From the NCBI RefSeq assembly GCF_901905185.1, contig NZ_CABFMQ020000120.1, forward strand, positions 62,001 through 126,000: 64,000 bases of DNA. Direction: 5' to 3'. The position numbers and the translations under genes are program-made. The stretch comes from Methylocella tundrae (lineage in GTDB: Bacteria; Pseudomonadota; Alphaproteobacteria; Rhizobiales; Beijerinckiaceae). Positions 42,910-50,624 of the stretch are shown here, one piece after another. Each line of letters opens with the position of its first letter. Position 1 is the first letter of the stretch. A model generated the notes under the pieces. It did not search any database. It saw only the letters and a list, made by a program, of their open reading frames with translations, and was not told where the DNA came from.

Positions 42910-43623
42910 GTGGCCAGCCGAATACAAAGCGACAACAGTTCGCGGCGCGGTCGAGCGGTGAGCGTCCGTGATGTGCTTCTCCCGCCTCTCGGCCTCGCTG
43001 GCGCAGTGCGGCTTCCGTCTGACTCATACGGGCTCGTCGTATTTGCGCATGGAAGCGGCTCCAGCCGTTTCAGCCCTCGCAACGCGGCGGTCGCCGCCGC
43101 ATTGAATGACGCAGGCTTCGGGACCCTTCTGTTTGACCTTCTCATGCCCGACGAGGAGATCGATCGCCGTAACGTGTTCGATATCGGGCTGTTGGCTGAT
43201 CGTCTGATAGACGCGATCCATTGGATCGATGAGAACGCCGCGCTCAGCGGGCTGCCGCTTGGCCTGTTCGGCGCCAGCACCGGAGCCGCCGCGGCTCTGG
43301 TCGCGGCCGCGCGGCTCGGCGACAGGGTCGAGGCCGTCGTATCGCGGGGCGGGCGCCCCGATCTTGCTGACGCCGCGCTCGAATTGGTGCGCGCGCCGAC
43401 ATTGCTGATCGTTGGAGGCGATGACGATGTCGTTCTCGAACTGAATCAACAGGCCCTGGCGAAACTAAAGGCGCCAAAGGCTCTGCAGATTGTGCCCGGG
43501 GCAACTCATCTTTTCCCGGAGCCGGGCGCGCTTGAAGCCGTCATCGAGCATGCCACGCGCTGGTTCCTTGTCCATCTCGGCCATCGCGTCGAACCGCCGT
43601 CATTCGGCGCCCGACCGGTCTAA
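42910..43623 (+). CDS. Alpha/beta hydrolase (dienelactone-hydrolase-like)
   Basis: The 237-residue protein has an alpha/beta-hydrolase fold: GLVVFAHGSGSSRFSPRN oxyanion region, the nucleophile elbow GLFGASTGAAAALVAA (Ser in GAST-G), an acid in LLIVGGDDDVVL and a His in VPGATHLFPEPG. Many homologues lie next to phosphoribosyltransferase genes. The start is a GTG at 42910 with GGGAGG upstream; a longer open frame begins at 42622 but has no ribosome site and poor codon use. Substrate unknown. Confidence 0.83.
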   Translation: MASRIQSDNSSRRGRAVSVRDVLLPPLGLAGAVRLPSDSYGLVVFAHGSGSSRFSPRNAAVAAALNDAGFGTLLFDLLMPDEEIDRRNVFDIGLLADRLIDAIHWIDENAALSGLPLGLFGASTGAAAALVAAARLGDRVEAVVSRGGRPDLADAALELVRAPTLLIVGGDDDVVLELNQQALAKLKAPKALQIVPGATHLFPEPGALEAVIEHATRWFLVHLGHRVEPPSFGARPV

Positions 43624-43692
43624 CACCGGGCGGAAGCCGGGGCGCGAATTGCCATCAATGCGCCTCGCGCCGGCTACAATCCCTCATTTGAA

Positions 43693-44457
43693 CTAGAGGG
43701 ACGCCGGAACGAAAGCGCCGGGCGGGATCAAGCCGGGCGTCACATAGGCATGGTTCAAAACATCGAGCTGAGCCCAGAGCACATCGCATTTGAAACGTAC
43801 GGCGTCGACGCAGGCTTCCTGCTCCTCGCGCGTCCTCGCGTTTGCTTTGACATAGGCCAGCGCGAATTCCGAATCACGGGGCGCTTGCGTCAGCCGCCTC
43901 TTGAAATAAGCCATGACGTGATCGCTGATGAAGTCGTAATTTTCCAGCATGCCCGCAATGCGTTCGCGATGGATCGAGGGCGCAAAGAGCTCCGAAAGCG
44001 AGGAGGCGACCGCGACGACGAGCGGCTGCTCGCGCACGAAGCGCACATAGGATTCGACGATATGGCGGGTCGCTGGCAAAGCTCCCTGCCGCGAGGTTAC
44101 ATATTTGCGGTCGAGTCCGAGGCCATCGGTCAGAATGAGCCAGCGTTCGATTCCGCCCGGCTCCTCGCCGAGGCCGTCGTGATCATGGATGCGGCTGATC
44201 CACTCTCGCCGCAGATCACGGTCGTGCACGCGGCTCATGAAGGCGGCGTCCTTGCGCGGAACGGCCTCCTGATAGCAATAGCGATTAAGCGCCCAGGCCT
44301 GAACCTGACCCTTGTTCAGCTTGCCGCCGTGCAGCAGCTTATGAAACACATGCTTGTCGTGATAGCGCTCTGTTCCGACGGCGCGGATCGCAGCCTCGAA
44401 TTCGTTTGGGCCCATCAGCTCGGATGCCGCCAATGGCGGCGCCTTCATCTCGTTCAT
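43693..44457 (-). CDS. pqqC: Pyrroloquinoline-quinone synthase
   Basis: The 254-residue protein carries PqqC features: YHDKHVFHKLLHGGKLNKGQVQAWALNRYCYQ in pieces, VPRKDAAFMSR, RIHDHDG, and SSLSELFAPSIHRERIAGML. PqqC performs the final ring-closing oxidation of PQQ using oxygen, and PQQ is the cofactor of methanol and other dehydrogenases. No other pqq gene is near, so the copy stands alone. GGGAGG precedes the ATG. A FixK-type box lies about 190 bases upstream, which is unusual for an oxygen-consuming enzyme. Confidence 0.92.
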   Translation of the reverse strand: MNEMKAPPLAASELMGPNEFEAAIRAVGTERYHDKHVFHKLLHGGKLNKGQVQAWALNRYCYQEAVPRKDAAFMSRVHDRDLRREWISRIHDHDGLGEEPGGIERWLILTDGLGLDRKYVTSRQGALPATRHIVESYVRFVREQPLVVAVASSLSELFAPSIHRERIAGMLENYDFISDHVMAYFKRRLTQAPRDSEFALAYVKANARTREEQEACVDAVRFKCDVLWAQLDVLNHAYVTPGLIPPGAFVPASL

Positions 44458-44643
44458 ATCATAGCCTCCCTCATCTGTGACGACCTACCGCCCGTCACTT
44501 TGCTTGGACCCATAGGCGAATTGTCCGGTTCGTCCTCCGACAGCGGGGCCCAACGGATCGTCGGCGTCCATTTCGCATTTCGGACAGACGTTCTTCCCCA
44601 ATTCTTTTCGCGCGAACTCTAACGGGGCGGACACGGGAGGAAA

Positions 44644-44657
44644 TTGAGCCAGATCAA
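44644..44657. promoter_or_regulatory. FixK/FNR-type box between pqqC and the phosphoesterase gene
   Basis: TTGAGCCAGATCAA is identical in all 14 bases to the box at 10133. It is symmetric and lies about 190 bases from each divergent start, so it could regulate either gene. The rest of the 392-base gap 44458-44849 shows no gene. Confidence 0.6.
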
Positions 44658-44849
44658 GCTTCAGGCGCCATCACAGCAGCGGGGTTAGCTTCCCGATCCA
44701 AGGCTTTCCGGGAGCGCCTGATGATGTTTAAAGCCTCTGCTCTCAATTTCGTTACCGAAACCATGTCGAAGTGTCACCTAAACGAAATTGTCGGGCTCTA
44801 GGTTCCGCCGCGCGGCGGGAGCGTCCTTGCCGCGCAAAGGGGGTACTAA

Positions 44850-47000
44850 ATGCGAACCACGAGCTCGAATCGGAAAAGTCTAAAAGACAGGTTGCTGTCC
44901 TGTGTCGCGATCGGCGTCATTATCGGCAATACGGTAGCTCCGATCGCCACGGCGTCTGCGCAAGAGGGCCGGTCGGAAGAGGGCCGGCACGAAGAAGGGC
45001 GCACTGCGACGCCCATCAAACATGTGATCATCATTCTCGGCGAGAACCGCAGCTTCGATCATATCTTCGCCACCTACAAGCCCGTGCACAAGGGTGAGAG
45101 CATTTCGAATCTGCTCTCGAAAGGCATCGTCAATGCGGACGGAACGCCTGGCCCGAACTATGGCGAGGCCCTGCAGTCCCGCGGATTCGACACCACGCGA
45201 TACCAGCTGACGCCGTCCAAAACGGCTTACTCGGTTCTGCCTCCCGCCTTGGTCGGCGGCCCATCGACGCCAGCGCTGTGCGCGGCTTTGGGCGTGACCA
45301 GCGGCACATCATGCGACACCCCCGCCAATGAGGCTGTCGCCAAGACTGTCGAGAACGGTCTGCCTGACGATTATTACAAATATCTGCTGACCGGCGGCAC
45401 CGGCCAAACGAGCAAAACGCCCGACAAACGCATCTCCTACGCCGGCCGGGACGCGACGCATCTGCCGCCTGGACCATACCAGCTGACGTCGAAGACGTAC
45501 CCGTACGACGCCTACGCAGCGAGCCCGGTGCATCGTTTCTATCAGATGTGGCAACAGCTCGATTGCGACGCCTCCGCTGCGACCGAGCATAACAGCTCGG
45601 GTTGCCGCTCCGATCTGTTCCCTTGGGTGGAGACGTCCGTCGGCGCCGGATCAAATGGCGCCGCGCCGCCGGCCGGCTTCAACGAGTCATCGACGGGCGA
45701 AGGCTCGACCTCGATGGGATTCTTCAATGTTCAGCAAGGCGATGCGCCGTACTTCAAGGAACTCGCCGATACCTATTCGATGAGCGACAATTATCATCAG
45801 GCTGTTAACGGCGGCACGGGCGCCAATCACGTCATGTTCGGCGCCGGCGATGCAATCTGGTTCAGCGATGGCGCAGGCAACCCCGCCGTGCCGCCACATA
45901 ACCCGGTCAATCCGGCGGCTCCCGGCACGCCTCTGCCTGGCTACGCAAGCGCACTGAGCGAAATCGAAAATCCGAACCCACGGCCCGGCACCAACAATTA
46001 CTATACAGAGGACGGCTACGGCGGCGGCTCCGGATCTCCCACCGCGGTTGCTCCGAACGCCAACCACGGCGGCGGCTCCTACGTCAATTGCTCCGACGCG
46101 ACTCAGCCGGGCGTTCCGGCTGTGCTGAATTACCTCCATTCGCTGAGCCACAAGATCGCGTCCGGCTGCGAGACCGGGCATTACTATCTGCTCAACAACT
46201 ATAACCCCGGCTACTTCGGCGACGGCAGCAATGCCTACACCGACGCCAATGCCAACAACACTGTTTTCACGCTCCCTCCGTCGAACCTGCGCACCATCGG
46301 CGATTCTCTCAATGAGAGGCAGATCTCCTGGGCCTATTACGGGGATGATTGGAACCGGTATCTCAATGACAAATACGAGAAGAACGCCGAGGACATCTAT
46401 TGCAACATCTGCAATTGGGCACAGTACTCGACTTCGATCATGACCAACCCTGCGGTTCGCACGGAGCATCTGAAGGACACGACTGATCTTTACGCAAGCA
46501 TCGCTGCTGGCAAGCTGCCGGCTGTTTCATATGTCAAGCCGAGCGGCCTGCTCGACGGTCATCCGGGTTCCTCCAAACTCAATCTGTACGAAGGCTTCGT
46601 CAAAAAGATTGTCGACGGCGTCAAGGCCAATCCCAAGCTGTGGGCTGAAACGGCGATTCTCGTGACCTTCGACGAAGGCGGCGGATATTGGGACTCGGGC
46701 TACGTCCAGCCGCTCGACTTCTTCGGCGACGGCACGCGCACCCCGATGATCGTCGTGTCGCCGTACAGCAGAGGCGGCCACATCTCGCATACCTATGCGG
46801 ATCACGCCTCGACGCTCAAGTTCATCGAAGCGAACTGGGGCCTCAAGCCGATCACTCGGCGCAGCCGGGACAATTTCCCGAACCCGCGCACCGAGTCTGA
46901 TCCTTATGTCCCGGTCAACTCTCCTGCTATCGGCGATATGATGGATCTGTTCAACTTCGACCATGACCATGACCACGACCATGACCGTGACCATCATTAA
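44850..47000 (+). CDS. Secreted phosphoesterase (phospholipase C / acid phosphatase family)
   Basis: The 716-residue protein has a signal peptide (LLSCVAIGVIIGNTVAPIATASA, cut near residue 37). It then has the phosphoesterase start IKHVIIILGENRSFDHIFATY, which includes the metal-binding Glu and Asn. Later motifs include NHVMFGAGDAIWFSDG, ISWAYYGDDWNRYL, VTFDEGGGYWDSGY and GTRTPMIVVSPYSRGGHISHTYADHAS. The family cleaves phosphodiesters or monoesters of lipids or small molecules outside the cytoplasm. The protein ends in a His/Asp-rich tail (DHDHDHDHDRDHH). Two hairpins follow the stop. Confidence 0.88.
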   Translation: MRTTSSNRKSLKDRLLSCVAIGVIIGNTVAPIATASAQEGRSEEGRHEEGRTATPIKHVIIILGENRSFDHIFATYKPVHKGESISNLLSKGIVNADGTPGPNYGEALQSRGFDTTRYQLTPSKTAYSVLPPALVGGPSTPALCAALGVTSGTSCDTPANEAVAKTVENGLPDDYYKYLLTGGTGQTSKTPDKRISYAGRDATHLPPGPYQLTSKTYPYDAYAASPVHRFYQMWQQLDCDASAATEHNSSGCRSDLFPWVETSVGAGSNGAAPPAGFNESSTGEGSTSMGFFNVQQGDAPYFKELADTYSMSDNYHQAVNGGTGANHVMFGAGDAIWFSDGAGNPAVPPHNPVNPAAPGTPLPGYASALSEIENPNPRPGTNNYYTEDGYGGGSGSPTAVAPNANHGGGSYVNCSDATQPGVPAVLNYLHSLSHKIASGCETGHYYLLNNYNPGYFGDGSNAYTDANANNTVFTLPPSNLRTIGDSLNERQISWAYYGDDWNRYLNDKYEKNAEDIYCNICNWAQYSTSIMTNPAVRTEHLKDTTDLYASIAAGKLPAVSYVKPSGLLDGHPGSSKLNLYEGFVKKIVDGVKANPKLWAETAILVTFDEGGGYWDSGYVQPLDFFGDGTRTPMIVVSPYSRGGHISHTYADHASTLKFIEANWGLKPITRRSRDNFPNPRTESDPYVPVNSPAIGDMMDLFNFDHDHDHDHDRDHH

Positions 47001-47020
47001 AATCTCGATCATTTGACCCC

Positions 47021-47042
47021 CCTGCCGCGCACGCGCGGCAGG
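47021..47042 (+). terminator. Hairpin after the phosphoesterase gene
   Basis: CCTGCCGCGC and GCGCGGCAGG form a perfect 10-base stem around a 2-base AC spacer (the innermost pairs will open in practice), 20 bases after the stop. It is followed by CCTTTACC, a poor T-run, so it terminates only in part or works with the next hairpin. Confidence 0.6.
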
Positions 47043-47056
47043 CCTTTACCTATCGA

Positions 47057-47087
47057 GACGCCGGTTTCGGAAATGGAAACCGGCGTC
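47057..47087 (+). terminator. Second, stronger hairpin
   Basis: Perfect 12-base arms GACGCCGGTTTC and GAAACCGGCGTC enclose a 7-base loop. The position, 57 bases after the phosphoesterase stop and before the convergent LysR gene, suits a terminator for both strands, although neither side has a clear T-run. Confidence 0.55.
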
Positions 47088-47153
47088 TATCGGCTTTGAT
47101 GTCATGGCGTCTGGGGGCGGCGCTCACCGAGCGAGGCAATGTTGGCGCCGGCG

Positions 47154-48053
47154 CTAATGGAGGGTCTGCAGCACAAAATCGATGAACGCCTTGACCTTCG
47201 CCGACGGATGGCGTTTCGACGGATACAACGCGTAGAGCGGAAACAGTTCTCCCGACCACTCGGGGAATAATTCGATCAGGCGGCCTTGATGAAGCAATTC
47301 GTCGGCCCCCATCGCCATAACCTGAGCGACCCCTGCGCCCGCGGCGCATGCCTTGAGCAGAGCGCCGACGTCGTTGAGCAACAGGCGTCCGGTCGTCTTC
47401 ACTGGCAAGACCTTACGGCCCTTATGAAACTCCCAATCGAAAGGCCGCGCGGTATGCGGATTGAGAAACTGAATGCAGGCGTGGCGAGCGAGCTCTATTG
47501 GACGTTTCGGTCGACCGTGGCGTGCGAGGTAGGCTGGCGCCGCCACGGTAAGAATCCTCGTTTCGAGAACTTTACGCGAAACCAGTGAAGATGTCGGGGG
47601 CTCTCCGAAGCGCATGGCGACGTCGATGCCATCGGCGACCAGATCGCCGATGCGGTCGCGGGTGATGAGTTCGAGCGAGAGGTCCGGATAGCGGTCAAGG
47701 AACACGCCGAGGCGCTCGGCGAGAACGAGCCGGGAAAAGAATGGATCGAGATTGACGCGCAGCCGGCCGCGCACGGCGCTCAAAGATCCCGACGCGTCAA
47801 CCGCCGCTTCTTCGATGCCAGCCAGCATCGGGCCAACCTGTTCGTAGAAACGGCGGCCTTCATCGCTGAGTGTCAATGATCTCGTGGTTCTGTCGATCAG
47901 GCGCACGCCGACGCGCGATTCAAGCCGCGACACCGCGCGGCTGACGCCTGAGGCGCTCATCCCCAGCGCTTCGGCGGCGCGAACGAAGCTGCCGCCTTCG
48001 ACGACAGCGGCGAGAACACTGACGCCAGCCAGCAATCGTCCATCAAACGGCAT
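47154..48053 (-). CDS. LysR-family transcription regulator
   Basis: The roughly 299-residue protein has the LysR winged helix-turn-helix (GGSFVRAAEALGMSASGVSRAVSRLESRVGVRLIDRTTRSL in pieces) and a substrate-binding domain (VNLDPFFSRLVLAERLGVFLDRYPDLSLEL, DGIDVAMRFGEPPTSSLVSR). It resembles the regulators of NmrA/quinone-reductase genes. It is divergent from the NmrA-like gene and probably controls it. The ATG at 48053 is preferred because an ATG at 48077 lies next to a perfect inverted repeat that looks like the operator. Confidence 0.87.
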   Translation of the reverse strand: MPFDGRLLAGVSVLAAVVEGGSFVRAAEALGMSASGVSRAVSRLESRVGVRLIDRTTRSLTLSDEGRRFYEQVGPMLAGIEEAAVDASGSLSAVRGRLRVNLDPFFSRLVLAERLGVFLDRYPDLSLELITRDRIGDLVADGIDVAMRFGEPPTSSLVSRKVLETRILTVAAPAYLARHGRPKRPIELARHACIQFLNPHTARPFDWEFHKGRKVLPVKTTGRLLLNDVGALLKACAAGAGVAQVMAMGADELLHQGRLIELFPEWSGELFPLYALYPSKRHPSAKVKAFIDFVLQTLH

Positions 48054-48069
48054 GAAAGACTCATGATCT

Positions 48070-48092
48070 TTTGTCATGAATAATGTGACAAA
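48070..48092. promoter_or_regulatory. Inverted repeat, probable LysR operator
   Basis: TTTGTCA (48070-48076) and TGACAAA (48086-48092) form a perfect dyad with a 9-base spacer. TTTTGTCAAAG follows nearby at 48101. LysR proteins bind such T-N11-A dyads between divergent genes. Confidence 0.6.
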
Positions 48093-48164
48093 GCGGCGCT
48101 TTTGTCAAAGCCTCCCGTCGCGATAAGACTGCGCCAAGCAAGACCTGGAGGGCTGAGATCCATC

Positions 48165-49031
48165 ATGTACGTCATCACCGGAATCACAGGTCAGGTCGGG
48201 GGCGCCCTCGCACGGACGCTGCTGGGCGCCGGACGGCCCGTGCGCGCTGTCGTGCGCGACGCCGGGAAGGGAGCGGCGTGGGCTGAGCGCGGATGCGACG
48301 TCGCGCTCGCCGATCTCAACGACGCGGCGGCGTTGGCTTCCGCCTTCAAGGGCGCGCAAGGCGTCTTTGTCATGGCTCCGCCGATATTCGATCCAGCGCC
48401 TGGTTTTCCAGAGGCGCGGGCGCTCTTTGCCGCGCTTCGAACTGCGCTTGAAAGGGCGCGTCCGCCGAAGGCCGTATGCCTATCGACGATCGGGGCGCAG
48501 GCGAGCCAGCCGAACCTCCTCAATCAACTTGGCCTCATGGAGCAGCAACTCGGCGCTCTGCCGCTGCCGATCGCTTTTTTGCGTGCTGGATGGTTCATGG
48601 AGAATTCGGCCTGGGACATTGCGCCGGCGCGGGAGACAGGCGTCATCCAGAGTTTCCTTCAGCCCCTCGACAAGCCCGCGCCGATGGTCGCGACGGCAGA
48701 TGTCGGTCGCCTCGCTGCCGAGCTGCTTCAGGAGACATGGACGGGCAAGCGGATTATCGAACTCGAAGGGCCGCGCCGCATCGCGCCGGACGAGATCGCG
48801 ACGCTCTTCTCAAAGGCCCTCGGCCGCGCGGTGCGAATGGAAGCCGTCCCTCGCGAGACCTGGGCGGATTTGTTTACGACGCAAGGGATGAAAAACCCGC
48901 TCCCGCGTATGCAGATGCTGGACGGCTTCAACGAGGGCTGGATCGAATTCGAAGGCGGCGAAAGTGGCTCTGTCAAGGGCCGGATCGAATTTGACACAGT
49001 GCTGAAAGGCCTCCTGGGGCAAGGGGCTTAG
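48165..49031 (+). CDS. NmrA-like NAD(P)-binding protein
   Basis: The 288-residue protein has a Rossmann start MYVITGITGQVGGALARTLL with GxTGxxG (residues 6-12), then VRDAGKGAAWAERGCDVALADLNDAAAL in pieces. It lacks the YxxxK of active short-chain dehydrogenases, as in NmrA redox sensors and NAD(P)H quinone reductases. GGAGGG lies 12 bases before the ATG. Its divergent LysR neighbour suggests induction by an electrophile or redox stress. Confidence 0.83.
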   Translation: MYVITGITGQVGGALARTLLGAGRPVRAVVRDAGKGAAWAERGCDVALADLNDAAALASAFKGAQGVFVMAPPIFDPAPGFPEARALFAALRTALERARPPKAVCLSTIGAQASQPNLLNQLGLMEQQLGALPLPIAFLRAGWFMENSAWDIAPARETGVIQSFLQPLDKPAPMVATADVGRLAAELLQETWTGKRIIELEGPRRIAPDEIATLFSKALGRAVRMEAVPRETWADLFTTQGMKNPLPRMQMLDGFNEGWIEFEGGESGSVKGRIEFDTVLKGLLGQGA

Positions 49032-49040
49032 GCGAATGCC

Positions 49041-50624
49041 CTATGCCGCCGCGGCGCGGCGCCAGTCGGCGATCGCCGCAAGGGCCCGCTCGGGGCGCTC
49101 GGTCAAGGGCGCGAGCCGTCCAGGGTAAACAGCGCCGGAATTGCCGTCGAGCGACAAAAAATCTCCCTCGTTCAACAGCGTTCCACCGATCCGGCATTGG
49201 CGGCGCTCCATATCGATCTCGAGCCCGGGGCAGCCGACGAGACACACCTTGCCGAGCTGGCGCGCCACCACCGCCGCATGGGAGGTGCGCCCGCCAGAAG
49301 CAGTGAGAATGCCGGTGGCCAGCGCCATCCCCTCGATATCAGTCGTCGCCGTGTCCCGCCGAACAAGAATCGCGGGCGAGCCTTCCCCTGAAAGACGCTT
49401 TACCGCCTCGGAATCGAGCGCGATGGCGCCATTGGCGACGCCCATGCCCGCCGCAAGCGCTTCAGCCAATGAAGGAGGCAGCGGCGGCGCGAAGCTCGTG
49501 CGCGCGACGGCGTCGAGATCGACGCCCTCGATCCGGCGCAGCGCTTCGGCCGGCTTTATCAGCCCTTCCGCAACCATGTCGGCAGCAATCGTCAGCGCCG
49601 CCCAATCGGTCCGCTTGGCCCGGCGCGTCTGGAGCAGGAACAAAATACCGGACTGGAGCGTGAATTCAAAATCCTGCACATCGCCAAACAGCGATTCCAG
49701 CTCGCCGCAGATGTCGTTCAGCCGCGTCCAGACAGCAGGCAACCGCAAGCGCAGTCGCTCATTGTCGCGCAGCTTCTGGCGCCCCGCCACGACGTCCTCG
49801 CCCTGCCCATTGAACTGGAAGTCGTAATAGAATTCCCGCGCGCCGGTGGCGGGGTTGCGGGTAAAGCCAACGCCCGAGCCCGATGCGCCGCCGGCGTTGC
49901 CAAAGACCATGGTTTGCACTGTCACCGCCGTGCCGCCGGCGTCGCTGATGCCGTTCAAACGACGGTAGCTTTGCGCTTTCGGCGCATCCCAAGAGCGAAA
50001 CACCGCCGCTGCGGCGCTCATGAGCTGCTCCTTTGGATCCGGCGGAAACGCAGAGCCTGTGAGCGAGCCGTAGCGCTCCAGCATCGCCAGCGTCAGATCC
50101 CGCAGGCTCCGATGATCGAGTTCACGTTCGGTCTCGGCTCCCGCGCGCTCCATCGCCTCGGCGACCAGCGCGTCGAAGGGCGCGGTCGGCAAATTCGCCA
50201 CGACCTCCGCATAGCCCTGCACCAGACGGCGGTAACTGTCCCAGGCGAGGCGTGGATTGCCGGTCAGGCGGATGAGGCCTTCGACTGTTTCCGCGTTGAG
50301 ACCGACGTCGAGAACGGTCTCCATCATGCCCGGCATGGACACGGCGGCGCCTGAGCGGACGGAGACGAGCAAAGGCCGCCGTCCGCCAAAGCTGAGGCCG
50401 CTTGCGGCTTCAAGCCGGGCGACGCCCTCCGTCAGCGCAAGGCGCAAGGCTGCTTCATCGTCCGGCGCCACGCGTCCGCGCCAACTCGTCGGCAGCACGA
50501 AAGCGGGCGGCACGGGAAGACCCGCCTGTGCGAGGCGCATCAGATTCCAGGCCTTGTTGCCGACTTCCTCTGCGCCGCCAGGCGCGAGGGGAGCGCCCGG
50601 AAGAATCGGATAATAGTCAGGCAT
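49041..50624 (-). CDS. Pyruvate-phosphate-dikinase-like protein lacking the C-terminal domain
   Basis: The 527-residue protein has the ATP-grasp nucleotide-binding domain of PPDK (GNKAWNLMRLAQAGLPVPPAFVLPT, VSVRSGAAVSMPGMMETVLDVGLN, GSGVGFTRNPATGA) and the swivelling phosphohistidine domain (GGRTSHAAVVARQL, His about 449). It lacks the PEP/pyruvate TIM barrel that makes up the rest of full-length PPDK (about 870 residues). It could still accept phosphate from ATP on His but would need a partner for the second half reaction. It overlaps the upstream PhoU-like gene by 8 bases. Confidence 0.85.
   Translation of the reverse strand: MPDYYPILPGAPLAPGGAEEVGNKAWNLMRLAQAGLPVPPAFVLPTSWRGRVAPDDEAALRLALTEGVARLEAASGLSFGGRRPLLVSVRSGAAVSMPGMMETVLDVGLNAETVEGLIRLTGNPRLAWDSYRRLVQGYAEVVANLPTAPFDALVAEAMERAGAETERELDHRSLRDLTLAMLERYGSLTGSAFPPDPKEQLMSAAAAVFRSWDAPKAQSYRRLNGISDAGGTAVTVQTMVFGNAGGASGSGVGFTRNPATGAREFYYDFQFNGQGEDVVAGRQKLRDNERLRLRLPAVWTRLNDICGELESLFGDVQDFEFTLQSGILFLLQTRRAKRTDWAALTIAADMVAEGLIKPAEALRRIEGVDLDAVARTSFAPPLPPSLAEALAAGMGVANGAIALDSEAVKRLSGEGSPAILVRRDTATTDIEGMALATGILTASGGRTSHAAVVARQLGKVCLVGCPGLEIDMERRQCRIGGTLLNEGDFLSLDGNSGAVYPGRLAPLTERPERALAAIADWRRAAAA

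Noticed and set aside
42622..43623. Longer, 333-residue form of the alpha/beta hydrolase
   Set aside because: The first 96 residues have no fold features or ribosome site; the GTG at 42910 has GGGAGG upstream.
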